Shown here: one piece after another, positions 44,776-53,351 of the stretch
Layout of the letters: the number at the start of each line of letters is the position of its first letter
Numbering within the stretch: the first letter of the stretch is position 1
Assembly: GCF_012726345.1 (NCBI RefSeq)
Contig: NZ_PTXN01000001.1
Span: 186,001-250,000, forward strand
Origin: Marinomonas sp. UCMA 3892
GTDB lineage: Bacteria; Pseudomonadota; Gammaproteobacteria; Pseudomonadales; Marinomonadaceae
DNA length: 64,000 nt
Direction of reading: 5' to 3'
Made by a program: the position numbers and the translations under genes
The notes under the pieces: generated by a model
What the model saw: only the letters and a program-made list of their open reading frames with translations
Databases searched by the model: none
Told to the model about the DNA's origin: nothing

Positions 44776-45869
44776 GTCAGGCGAAAGTCCCTACTTGGGT
44801 AAATATTGCCCTTATTCCTGTGCTAAATATTATGTTGGCTTTCTTGGTTTCTGGATTGGTGATTCTTGCCATTGGTGAAAACCCAATTGAAGCTGCTGGA
44901 TATCTTATTTATGGCGCTTTTGGTTACGACGAAGGTATTGGTTACACGCTTTACTACGCAACAAACCTTATTTTTACAGGCTTAGCTGTGTCTGTAGCCT
45001 TTAAAGGTGGTTTGTTCAATATCGGTGGTGAAGGGCAAGCTTATATTGGTGGTCTAGGTGTTGGTTTGATCTGTTTGTCACTGGATCACACCATGCCATT
45101 ATATGTGATTGCGCCTTTGGCTGTAATTGGTGCGGCAGTTTTTGGGGCTGCATGGGCCTACATTCCAGCTTATTTACAAGCTCGTCGCGGTAGCCACATT
45201 GTTATCACCACTATCATGTTTAACTTTATTGCTTCTTCTTTGATGGTTTACTTGATCGTAAACTGGTTAAAAGAAGATGGCCGTATGGCGCCAAATAGCC
45301 GAACTTTTGAAGAAAGTGCTTGGTTGCCTTATTTACATGAACTGCTTTCTCCATTGGGGATCGAAATTGGTGACTCACCGCTGAACCTTGCTTTCATTTG
45401 GGCTTTGTTGTGTTGCGTGTTTGTGTGGGGATTGATTTGGCACACCCGTTGGGGTTATCAGCTGCGTACGCTAGGAACTAACCCTACGGCCGCACGTTAC
45501 GCTGGTATTGATACTGCAAAAGTGACTATTTGGGCTATGTTGATTTCTGGTGGCTTGGCAGGTTTTGTTGGGCTTAACGAAATTATGGGTGTTAACCATA
45601 ACTTATTGCTTAACTTTACGGCAGGTTACGGTTTTGCTGGTATTGCTGTAGCCTTGATGGGACGTAATCATCCGATTGGTATTATTCTTGCGGCTATTCT
45701 ATTTGGTGCCTTGTACCAAGGAGGCGCTGAGTTAGCATTTGAAATCCCAACCATTACGCCTGAGATTGTCGTTGTTATTCAAGGTTTAGTGATTCTATTC
45801 TCTGGTGCGCTTGAGCATATGTTCAAGGATCGTATCGAAGGCTTTTTTATTCGCAGAGCGGTCGCGTAG
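44772..45869 (+). CDS. Nucleoside ABC transporter permease 1
   Basis: A 365-aa inner-membrane permease of the BPD_transp_2 family, about 8-10 helices. Recognisable segments are FKGGLFNIGGEGQAYIGGL and GSHIVITTIMFNFIASSLMVYL, with the conserved LRTLGTNPTAARYAGID loop near residue 233. It is coupled to the ATPase by an ATGA overlap and followed 9 bp later by permease 2. The pairing of a long and a short permease is typical of nucleoside/BMP importers. Confidence 0.92.
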   Translation: MSQAKVPTWVNIALIPVLNIMLAFLVSGLVILAIGENPIEAAGYLIYGAFGYDEGIGYTLYYATNLIFTGLAVSVAFKGGLFNIGGEGQAYIGGLGVGLICLSLDHTMPLYVIAPLAVIGAAVFGAAWAYIPAYLQARRGSHIVITTIMFNFIASSLMVYLIVNWLKEDGRMAPNSRTFEESAWLPYLHELLSPLGIEIGDSPLNLAFIWALLCCVFVWGLIWHTRWGYQLRTLGTNPTAARYAGIDTAKVTIWAMLISGGLAGFVGLNEIMGVNHNLLLNFTAGYGFAGIAVALMGRNHPIGIILAAILFGALYQGGAELAFEIPTITPEIVVVIQGLVILFSGALEHMFKDRIEGFFIRRAVA

Positions 45870-45878
45870 GGGAAAACT

Positions 45879-46847
45879 ATGTTTGAAACATTAATACTCA
45901 TGTTAGACGCGACAATGCGCGTATCCACCCCGCTTATCTTTGCTGCGTTAGCTGGCTTGTATTCTGAACGTGCGGGTATTGTTGATATCGGTCTAGAAGG
46001 TAAGATTTTAGGTAGTGCCTTTGCTGCAGCAGCCGCAGCCGCTGTTTTTGGTTCGGCTTGGATAGGTTTGTGCTTTGGCATATTGGCCTCTGTTAGCTTA
46101 GCTATGATCCACGGCTTCGCTTGTATTACTCACCGCGGCGATCACATCGTTTCTGGTGTGGCGATTAATACTATTGTGGCGGGCTTGACGGTTACTTTGT
46201 CTATGCACTGGTTTGGTATGGGCGGACAAACACCGGCACTGGTTGGTGATGCGCGCTTCTTAGACATTACTTTCCCATTTGCTGATGCAATGGAGAGTGT
46301 GCCTGTGATCGGACAAATCTATTCGAATTTGCTTAGCGGTCATAACATTTTGGTTTATTTGGCCTTTGTTATGGTGCCAGTGACCTATTGGATAATTTAC
46401 AAAACTCGCTTTGGCTTGCGCCTTCGTGCGGTGGGGGAGAACCCTCATGCGGTTGATACGGCTGGCATTTCAGTGTCTTTCATTCGCTACCGCGCTTTGA
46501 TTATTTGTGGCATTTTATGTGGCCTTGCTGGCGCGTATTTGTCTACAGCCCATAACGCGGGTTTCTTGAAAGACATGAGCGCGGGTAAAGGCTACATGGC
46601 ATTGGCTGCGCTTATCTTTGGTAAATGGCGTCCAGTTCCAGTATTACTTGCTTGTTTGTTGTTTGGTTTCTTAGACGCTGTTGCGGTTCGTATGCAGGGT
46701 GTGGTGATTCCAGGTATTGGTGAAGTACCAGTGCAAGCAATCGAAGTATTGCCTTATGTGTTGACTGTCTTGTTATTGGCAGGTTTCATCGGCAAAGCTG
46801 TTGGGCCAAAAGCTATCGGTCGCCCTTACGTGAAAGAACGAGCCTAA
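45879..46847 (+). CDS. Nucleoside ABC transporter permease 2
   Basis: A 322-aa BPD_transp_2 permease. Blocks include TPLIFAALAGLYSERAGIVDIGLEGK, HRGDHIVSGVAINTIVAGLTV, the coupling loop LRAVGENPHAVDTAGI and MALAALIFGKWRPV. The ATG follows GGGGAAA. It ends one base before the cytidine deaminase gene, so the enzyme is cotranslated with the transporter. Confidence 0.92.
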   Translation: MFETLILMLDATMRVSTPLIFAALAGLYSERAGIVDIGLEGKILGSAFAAAAAAAVFGSAWIGLCFGILASVSLAMIHGFACITHRGDHIVSGVAINTIVAGLTVTLSMHWFGMGGQTPALVGDARFLDITFPFADAMESVPVIGQIYSNLLSGHNILVYLAFVMVPVTYWIIYKTRFGLRLRAVGENPHAVDTAGISVSFIRYRALIICGILCGLAGAYLSTAHNAGFLKDMSAGKGYMALAALIFGKWRPVPVLLACLLFGFLDAVAVRMQGVVIPGIGEVPVQAIEVLPYVLTVLLLAGFIGKAVGPKAIGRPYVKERA

Positions 46848-46848
46848 C

Positions 46849-47268
46849 ATGCCAAATAAGGAGCAAAGCGCTGAATTATTTGCATTGGCTAAAGAAGCGA
46901 TGAATAAAGCCTATGTGCCTTATTCTCGCTTTCATGTGGGCGCGGCGATTTTAACGGCTGGTGGCAGGATTTATTCTGGTTGCAACGTGGAAAACGCTGC
47001 GTTTCCAGAAGGAACCTGTGCGGAAGCGGGCGCGATTGCGTCTATGGTGCTGGGTGGCGATACGCTGATCAAAGATATCTTTGTGATTGGTAAAGGTGAG
47101 GAATTGGTAACTCCTTGTGGTGGCTGCCGTCAGAAGATTCGAGAGTTTTCTTCTGTGGATACCATGATTCATATTTGTGGCGCAGAAGGTGTGAGAAAAT
47201 CCCTCACTATGAACGAGCTGTTACCCTTCTCCTTTGGTCCAGAAAATCTTGACCAGCAAGCCAGTTAG
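46849..47268 (+). CDS. cdd: Cytidine deaminase
   Basis: Converts cytidine and deoxycytidine to uridine and deoxyuridine, 139 aa, the short homotetrameric type. The zinc site is Cys57 and catalytic Glu59 in TCAEAGAI with Cys90/Cys93 in PCGGCRQ. The substrate-binding FHVGAAI and NVENAAFPEG blocks are also present. Lying at the end of the nucleoside importer operon, it feeds imported cytidine into uracil salvage. A terminator follows. Confidence 0.94.
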   Translation: MPNKEQSAELFALAKEAMNKAYVPYSRFHVGAAILTAGGRIYSGCNVENAAFPEGTCAEAGAIASMVLGGDTLIKDIFVIGKGEELVTPCGGCRQKIREFSSVDTMIHICGAEGVRKSLTMNELLPFSFGPENLDQQAS

Positions 47269-47293
47269 ATGTCAGAGCTAAATCATGATTAAC

Positions 47294-47316
47294 AAACCAC
47301 CTTCGGGTGGTTTTTT
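47294..47316 (+). terminator. Terminator of the nucleoside operon
   Basis: AAACCACC pairs with GGTGGTTT around a stable TTCG tetraloop, followed by a T-run. Confidence 0.92.
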
Positions 47317-47319
47317 CGT

Positions 47320-48399
47320 TTAGGCGGTCTTATTTGTTGAAAGCCAGCGAGCAAGCATTGGTCCTGCAATTAGTACCAATAGAAAGCGAGCAACCTGCAT
47401 GGCCATAACAAACGAAACATCGGCATTAGTCGATGCGGCAATAATAGCAACAGAATCAGCCCCGCCTGGGCTGGTGGCAAGGAAAGCCGTGAGCGGGTCG
47501 ATATCGGCAAAAGTAATCAAAAGCATGGCCAAGCAAGCATTAATCGCAATCAACGCCAGAATTGCACCTAATACATGAGGAAAGACATGCCAAGCGTGCT
47601 GCAACACTTGTCGAGTGAAGCGAAAGCCAATCCCCCAACCCAGCATTGCAAAGCTAATCGCCAAGCACCAATGGGGCAGAACAATCGGTAAAATACCGGA
47701 GAACTTGATCACCAACCCTACTGCAAGAGAAAGCAGCAAAGGCCCACTTGGTAAGCGCAGTTTTACACCCGCAATGCTCGCTACCAAAATGACTGATAGC
47801 GTAATGCCAAAACCAGACCATGACGACACGCCAAGCCAGTCAATCGGTTCAGCTGCAACACCATCGACGTGAAATATCGCCGCAACAATCGTTGCTGCGA
47901 TAGCGCAGCAAGCCACACGTAAATACTGCATAAAAGCGACCAGTCGCATGTCCGCTCCGTAAGACTCAGACATAATAGTCATTGCGGATGCCGCGCCGGG
48001 AGAAGAACCCCAAATGGCAGTGGTGCCGGGCAATAATCCGCTACGACTAAGCAGCCAGCCCAAAAAGCTGGATGCGACAATCGTCGAGACAGTGCCAATT
48101 AGAAACAATGGCCATTCCATGGATATTTTCGCAAAGACTGTCAGTGGAAGGCTGTTAGCTATCATCATACCCAAAACACCTTGAGCCATTAAAAACATTG
48201 GCTTTGGTAGTTTCATGCCTGCACCGCAGGTGGCTAAAATAATCGCTGTAATCATCGGGCCAAGTAGCAGAGCAGCGGGCAAATTAGCGTATTCAAAACA
48301 AACCACTAAAACAAAAGATACCGCTAATAATACGGTTAATCGCCAGGTTGTTGGCCAACGAGAAGGCGTTTTACAAAGTGATAAAAAGCGAGAAGTCAT
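47320..48399 (-). CDS. AbrB-family (AbrB duplication) integral membrane protein
   Basis: A 359-aa membrane protein with two repeats of the AbrB-duplication domain (the aidB-regulator family, not the Bacillus AbrB DNA-binding protein). Repeat signatures are ANLPAALLLGPMITAIILA and SGLLPGTTAIWGSSPGAASAMTIMSESYGAD in the first half, and FATSPGGADSVAI-like ATSPGGADSVAIIAASTNADVSF in the second. It may be a transporter; the function is unknown. It is convergent with the nucleoside operon. Confidence 0.85.
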   Translation of the reverse strand: MTSRFLSLCKTPSRWPTTWRLTVLLAVSFVLVVCFEYANLPAALLLGPMITAIILATCGAGMKLPKPMFLMAQGVLGMMIANSLPLTVFAKISMEWPLFLIGTVSTIVASSFLGWLLSRSGLLPGTTAIWGSSPGAASAMTIMSESYGADMRLVAFMQYLRVACCAIAATIVAAIFHVDGVAAEPIDWLGVSSWSGFGITLSVILVASIAGVKLRLPSGPLLLSLAVGLVIKFSGILPIVLPHWCLAISFAMLGWGIGFRFTRQVLQHAWHVFPHVLGAILALIAINACLAMLLITFADIDPLTAFLATSPGGADSVAIIAASTNADVSFVMAMQVARFLLVLIAGPMLARWLSTNKTA

Positions 48400-48692
48400 G
48401 TCTATCTGTCGAAAAAATCAGTGAGTATTAATGGCGCGAAGCATACCTTAAATGAGCAGATATTATTGGCGTCTCTGGTGATGTTAGCCATACTTGCAAC
48501 TTATGTTGGTGCATTGCCACGTTGAGAGTTGCTGTAAGCATTCAGACAAAGAATAGAAATATACACCAAAAACCTGACAAGAAGCTGACTGATGTTTCGC
48601 AAGGTTGAGTTTGCTAGATGGACGTATCTGTTACTATGGGTTAATAGCATAGCATCTAAAAATCAAAGCGACTTAAAGGAAAAGAAAAAACA

Positions 48693-49076
48693 ATGCGAAA
48701 AATTAGCACCTTATGTTGGGTAATCTTGTCTCTTGTTTTAACCGCATGCGCAAGTGGCCCAATCAGTCGCTCCGATTCAGTAGGGTTTGAAGAAAGCGGC
48801 GGAGCCAGTTATTACGCCATGAAGTATCAAGGGCGCAAAACGGCTAGCGGAGAATTGTTTGATCAAAAAGCCATGACTGCCGCTCATAAACGATTGCCTT
48901 TTGGCTCTAAAGTAAAAGTCACCAATGTCGCCAATGGCAAAAGTGTCGTAGTGCGAGTTAATGACCGTGGACCATTCGTTCGTGGCCGCATTATTGACCT
49001 GAGTAAATCGGCTTTTCAGCGCATCGGTAATACTCGAGATGGTGTTATTGAGGTAGAAATAGAAGTACTTCGCTAG
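48693..49076 (+). CDS. RlpA-like double-psi beta-barrel lipoprotein
   Basis: A 127-aa lipoprotein. The signal peptide ends in the lipobox LTAC (Cys19). The mature part is a single DPBB domain: ASYYAMKYQGRKTASGELFD, TAAHKRLPFGSKVKVTN and VVVRVNDRGPFVRGRIIDLS. The acidic and His residues used by RlpA lytic transglycosylases (Glu in SGE, Asp, His in AAH) are present. The C-terminal SPOR domain of full RlpA is absent, so it may not localise to septal denuded glycan. It overlaps the convergent Pat gene by 4 bp. Confidence 0.88.
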   Translation: MRKISTLCWVILSLVLTACASGPISRSDSVGFEESGGASYYAMKYQGRKTASGELFDQKAMTAAHKRLPFGSKVKVTNVANGKSVVVRVNDRGPFVRGRIIDLSKSAFQRIGNTRDGVIEVEIEVLR

Positions 49077-51505
49077 GAAGCTTCGTTTCGGCACTTCTCA
49101 AGCAAACTCGGTGTCAGCTTAATGCTGGCAATCATTTGACCAAAATCATCTGGATCTCGCTGGATGGTGAATCCTAGATGACGACAGAAGTCGATCATGC
49201 GTTTGTTTTCGGCTAAGACAATTCCCTTCATTATGCGAATGCCTTTGTCTGCGGCGACTTGTATTAGTCGTCGCATGAGGTATGAAGCTAAGCCCAAACC
49301 TTGGAATTCATCGCCAAGTACCACGGCAAACTCACAACTTTGATCGTCGAAGTTATCTATGTATCGCGCGGTGCCGATCAATAAATCTTGGTCGTCTCGC
49401 TGAATCACCGCGAGTAAGGCCATTTCTCGGTCATAGTCGATGTGAGACATGCTGGCAAGCATACGCGGCGTCAGTTCTTCGATATTGGAGATAAAACGAA
49501 AGTAGCGAGTCTCGTGAGACATGCTGCGAACAAAATCGGCTAAAATGCCAGAATCTCTCGGTAAAACTGGTCTAACGGTGGCGATCTCGTCATTTTTCAA
49601 TACTCGCTCCGACACCCATTGTCTTGGGTATGGGTGAATGGCGAGATGTTCATAACGACGCCAATTTTTGCAAAGACGAAGATTGGCCGAGACGTCAGCG
49701 TAAACACTCCCACTGTCATGGAGCCTCACATCGGCCATTTCTAGGCTTTCAATTTCAGGTAATTCACACACCATAGAGGATAAGTTGCGCAGTAAACTTT
49801 CTAGCTCAAATGACTCTTCACCAGGAAAGGCGCGTTGAATTAAATCTTTCGCCAAAATAGTATTAAGTGGCGGCAAGGCAACGGCTTCAGCTTGTTTGTG
49901 TTGCTGGGCACCTTCTAATGACAAACCAATGGCAGGGCCAAATACTTTATCCTGAAATACTCGTAAATGGATTGGCGCGGATAGCTGATTTGAGGCCTGA
50001 CGGCGAGTAATTAAGCGAATATGAAACAGCTCAAAAATATCTCGTAATGAATCCGTATAAGGTGTTTTTTCAATCTGTTTGAGTTCTTGTTTACGTTCTT
50101 GTTTAAAAAGACGATTGAGCGTTTTTGTAGCTTCAGATACATCAATTTTAAAACGAAATGCGTGACTGTCAGGCGATTGTTTGGCGAGTAATTGGTTACG
50201 CTGGAATTGCACCAAGAACTGAAAGCCTTCAATCGCTGTTTCTGGGGTACGGAAGGTAGGAATACCGGCTTCGTTAATACGCGTACGCATTTTGGTCATG
50301 TTGCCGCCGCCCAGCAAGCACACCATGACGAGCTTTTTCTGCGTGCGATGCAACTTAATGATGAGATCATATAATGAGTCTATGTCGATGAGTGCCGTTG
50401 GGCTTAGTGTTAGTAACACAGCACCACAATCTTCACTGTGCAAGGCATCGGCGGCGAGATCGATGAATAGATCTGTGGCGCAACTTGCCCAAACCGTTGT
50501 CACCGGGCCAATTCCACCACGACCCGCCATGGTGGATTCCAATCTATTGTGCAGCTCGCCTTGTGGCGTGAGTAGATCAATGCCTAATTCCATTGCGCGC
50601 TGCGCTGCGAGTTCCCCCGGCCCCGCGCCGTTTCCAATAATTAACAACGAGCCATCTTTGACCCGACGGGCGTTTGTCATTACCGAGGCGGCCGCAATTA
50701 AATCATTCAAGCGTCGTCCACGTACTGCACCGGTTCGGCTGAGTGCTGCGTCGAGGACTCGCTCATCGGCACCGACGGAATGCTCAGTCACGACAGCAAC
50801 CGGTTTGCTTCGCCCCGTGGCGCGTAAGCTGCTGAGGAAACGTGTCGGGCGACCAATTTTTTGCAAATACATCAAAATAGCCTGACTATCAAAATCAGTG
50901 GATAAATAATCCAACACTTGCGACGGCATTACATCGACAGGCGACCCCATAGAAACTACTTGGGAAAATCCGATGCCTTGCCATGTTGCCCAGTCAACAA
51001 GGGCACTGGCGACCGTACCAGATTGCGACATTAAGGCTAAACGTCCCGATAATGGTTGAGTTAAACCAAGCCAAGCAAACACGCCTTGTTTCGGCCGACA
51101 AATACCAAAACTGTTCGGGCCAAGTAGTCGAACATTGTGTTTGCGCAGCGCTTCAACCAAGGATTCTTGACTGTCACCTGTCCAAGACAACATGAGTAAA
51201 GAACCAATGTTTGCAGCGCCACAGGCGGCAATAATGTCTTCCATGGAAGGTTGACATTCTTTTGCAGAATAAGAGCCAACTAACACGGCAAGATCAGGGC
51301 TTGTGGTTAATTCGCCGAGCGTTGAAAAAAGCGGGAAAGAGAACTCTGTCGCAGGCTGAACACCAACAAGACTAACCGGACAGGACTTTTTTGTATGAGA
51401 TAAGGACGTTAACAGTGCCAGCATGAGAGGGTCGTGCGCATCATCGCCAGTGAGCACCACCATCGACTTTGGGGCGAGTAGAGATTGTAATGCGTGTTGG
51501 CTCAC
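49073..51505 (-). CDS. Pat/YfiQ-like protein lysine acetyltransferase with degenerate NDP-forming acyl-CoA synthetase region
   Basis: An 810-aa fusion protein. The N-terminal CoA-binding domain starts SLLAPKSMVVLTGDD. The Succ-CoA-ligase-like middle includes LALMSQSGTVASALVDWA, SMGSPVDVMPSQVLDYL and IIGNGAGPGELAAQRAMELG. The ATP-grasp part (residues about 450-650) is shortened and lacks the usual lysine-rich nucleotide segment. The C-terminal GNAT domain is ETRYFRFISNIEELTPRML with LGDEFQGLGLASYLMRRLI as acetyl-CoA loop. E. coli YfiQ (886 aa) acetylates Acs and other proteins. The domain order fits Pat; loss of ATP-grasp motifs suggests that only acetyl transfer and CoA sensing remain. Confidence 0.85.
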   Translation of the reverse strand: MSQHALQSLLAPKSMVVLTGDDAHDPLMLALLTSLSHTKKSCPVSLVGVQPATEFSFPLFSTLGELTTSPDLAVLVGSYSAKECQPSMEDIIAACGAANIGSLLMLSWTGDSQESLVEALRKHNVRLLGPNSFGICRPKQGVFAWLGLTQPLSGRLALMSQSGTVASALVDWATWQGIGFSQVVSMGSPVDVMPSQVLDYLSTDFDSQAILMYLQKIGRPTRFLSSLRATGRSKPVAVVTEHSVGADERVLDAALSRTGAVRGRRLNDLIAAASVMTNARRVKDGSLLIIGNGAGPGELAAQRAMELGIDLLTPQGELHNRLESTMAGRGGIGPVTTVWASCATDLFIDLAADALHSEDCGAVLLTLSPTALIDIDSLYDLIIKLHRTQKKLVMVCLLGGGNMTKMRTRINEAGIPTFRTPETAIEGFQFLVQFQRNQLLAKQSPDSHAFRFKIDVSEATKTLNRLFKQERKQELKQIEKTPYTDSLRDIFELFHIRLITRRQASNQLSAPIHLRVFQDKVFGPAIGLSLEGAQQHKQAEAVALPPLNTILAKDLIQRAFPGEESFELESLLRNLSSMVCELPEIESLEMADVRLHDSGSVYADVSANLRLCKNWRRYEHLAIHPYPRQWVSERVLKNDEIATVRPVLPRDSGILADFVRSMSHETRYFRFISNIEELTPRMLASMSHIDYDREMALLAVIQRDDQDLLIGTARYIDNFDDQSCEFAVVLGDEFQGLGLASYLMRRLIQVAADKGIRIMKGIVLAENKRMIDFCRHLGFTIQRDPDDFGQMIASIKLTPSLLEKCRNEAS

Positions 51506-51695
51506 TTAATTTTCTCCAAAATTTAATTTTGAGGCAGTAGCAACGACTTGAGACTGTATCATAGTCTTGTTAATACGAATTGTAGACCATGGTAGGGTAG
51601 ACTGTCCTCGTCGTGTATGGCTTGATATCAAACAGTTAAACGTCAGAATAGACAAAAAATAAAAATCGTCAAAAATAAAAAACACTGGAATAAAG

Positions 51696-52619
51696 ATGAC
51701 AACGGCTTACATCACACACACTTATTGCGACAAGCATGATATGGGAGAAGATCATCCTGAGTCTCCATTGCGCCTTGGTGCGATTCAAAATCGTTTGATC
51801 ATGGGGCAGTTGATGGATTTTCTACGTCGTTTAGAGTCCGATCCAGCAACTCGAGAGCAATTGCTGCTGGCTCATGATGAAGCCTATGTGGACTCTATTT
51901 TTGCGCGAGCGCCGGAAGAAGGTCATGTGGAACTAGAACCAGAAACCTTGATGATGCCACACACGCTAGATGCTGCGCTCTATGCAGCAGGTTCGGTGAT
52001 TAAAGCAGTAGACTTAGTAATGACTGGCGAAATGGACAACGCCTTTTGCGCGATTCGCCCACCGGGTCATCATGCAGAGTACGACAAAGCTATGGGCTTT
52101 TGTTTGTTCAATAACATTGCTGTTGGAACACGTTATGCCATTGAAAAATACGGTTTAGAGCGTGTGGCGATCGTAGATTTTGATGTTCATCACGGTAACG
52201 GCACCGAAGACATTTTTAAAGCTGATCCGAAAGTGCTTTATGCTTCCAGCTACCAACATCCGTTTTATCCCTACAGTGATCCTGGTGCTTCCCACGATAA
52301 TATATTACACATGCCTCTGGAAGCAGGCTCTGGTAGCGAAGCTTTTCAAACCATCATGACTGAGCAGCTGTTGCCAGCGCTGGACACATTCAAGCCGCAG
52401 TTGATTATGATTTCAGCAGGCTTTGATGCTCACAAAGAAGACCCAATGGGGCAGCTAAGATTAAGCGAGTCTGATTTTACTTGGATTACCGATCTTTTAA
52501 TGGACGTGGCTGATCGTTATTGTGGTGGAAACGTAGTATCGGTGTTAGAAGGTGGTTATAACGTAGATGCGTTGGGGCGCGCTGCATTTTGTCATATCAA
52601 AAGCTTAATGAGGCTTTGA
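51696..52619 (+). CDS. Histone deacetylase-like amidohydrolase
   Basis: A 307-aa zinc hydrolase of the HDAC/AcuC/APAH fold. The active site has the His pair in RPPGHHAEYDKAMGFCLFNN and zinc ligands in VDFDVHHGNGTEDIF (Asp, His), with a later Asp in ISAGFDAHKEDPM and the catalytic Tyr region in LEGGYNVDAL. Bacterial members deacetylate small acetylamines, polyamines or proteins. It is encoded next to, and divergent from, a Pat-type acetyltransferase, so an acetylation/deacetylation pair is plausible but not shown. Confidence 0.92.
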   Translation: MTTAYITHTYCDKHDMGEDHPESPLRLGAIQNRLIMGQLMDFLRRLESDPATREQLLLAHDEAYVDSIFARAPEEGHVELEPETLMMPHTLDAALYAAGSVIKAVDLVMTGEMDNAFCAIRPPGHHAEYDKAMGFCLFNNIAVGTRYAIEKYGLERVAIVDFDVHHGNGTEDIFKADPKVLYASSYQHPFYPYSDPGASHDNILHMPLEAGSGSEAFQTIMTEQLLPALDTFKPQLIMISAGFDAHKEDPMGQLRLSESDFTWITDLLMDVADRYCGGNVVSVLEGGYNVDALGRAAFCHIKSLMRL

Positions 52620-52635
52620 GGTTTTTGGTTTGATC

Positions 52636-53298
52636 TTAGGATTGAGTCAAAAGCGCTTTGCCTAGTTGGTGGTTGAACTCGGATAAATTCTTGAGCTTGT
52701 GTGCTGCTAGATCAAATTTTTCATGATCAAATTCGTTTGCATGGGGCACTGCAATTGCTTTAATGCCAGCAGCTGATGCAGCTTTTATACCGCCGAGTGA
52801 ATCCTCAAAAGCAATACACTGATGAGCTTCAATACCAAGTTTCTCCAGTGTTAGCTGGTAAACATCAGGAGCGGGTTTGCCTTGGCTTACTTCATCAGCT
52901 GAGCTGTAAGCCATAAAATAGTCTGCAATATTAAGGCGCTGTAACACGCTAGGAATAATATCTTTTGGTGAGTTGGTGGCAAGGCCAATTTTTACTTTGG
53001 CTTGTTGTAGTGAGTCGAGTAGGTTATGAACGCCATGCATGGCTTGCCCTTGAGTCTCGATCAAATATTTGACTTGCTCAACGACACGGTTTTCGACTTC
53101 CTCAAGAGAGGCATCTTGCCAAGGCTGTTTTGCAAACCAAAATTCAGTAACTTCTCTTGTCGTCATTGCCGCAGTTAGTGTCGCTAACTCGGCCGTAACT
53201 TCAACACCAACCGATGAGAACACATCGTATTCCGCTTGCTTCCAGAAAGGTTCAGAATCAATCAGTAATCCATCCATGTCAAAAATGACTGCTTGCAT
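52636..53298 (-). CDS. hxpB: HAD phosphatase, HxpB/YniC-like (hexitol/2-deoxyglucose-6-phosphatase type)
   Basis: A 220-aa HAD-IA hydrolase. Motif I is FDMDGLLIDSEPFW (nucleophile Asp8, acid Asp10), motif II is LATNSP, motif III has the Lys in QGKPAPDVYQL, and motif IV is AFEDSLGGIKAA. The C1-type cap lies at residues about 15-85. E. coli YniC/HxpB dephosphorylates several sugar and hexitol phosphates. It is convergent with the deacetylase gene. Assignment to HxpB rather than another HAD-IA phosphatase is moderate. Confidence 0.82.
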   Translation of the reverse strand: MQAVIFDMDGLLIDSEPFWKQAEYDVFSSVGVEVTAELATLTAAMTTREVTEFWFAKQPWQDASLEEVENRVVEQVKYLIETQGQAMHGVHNLLDSLQQAKVKIGLATNSPKDIIPSVLQRLNIADYFMAYSSADEVSQGKPAPDVYQLTLEKLGIEAHQCIAFEDSLGGIKAASAAGIKAIAVPHANEFDHEKFDLAAHKLKNLSEFNHQLGKALLTQS

Positions 53299-53351
53299 AA
53301 TTGTTTATCACTTTGCTTTTTTCTTGGTGCTTTATTAAACATGGATAAAGC

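Noticed and set aside
48421..48525. 34-codon GTG ORF with a hydrophobic C-terminal helix in the gap before the RlpA-like gene
   Set aside because: There is no ribosome site, the start is non-ATG, and it lies in the promoter region of the divergent AbrB-family gene. A short hydrophobic frame of this size can occur by chance.
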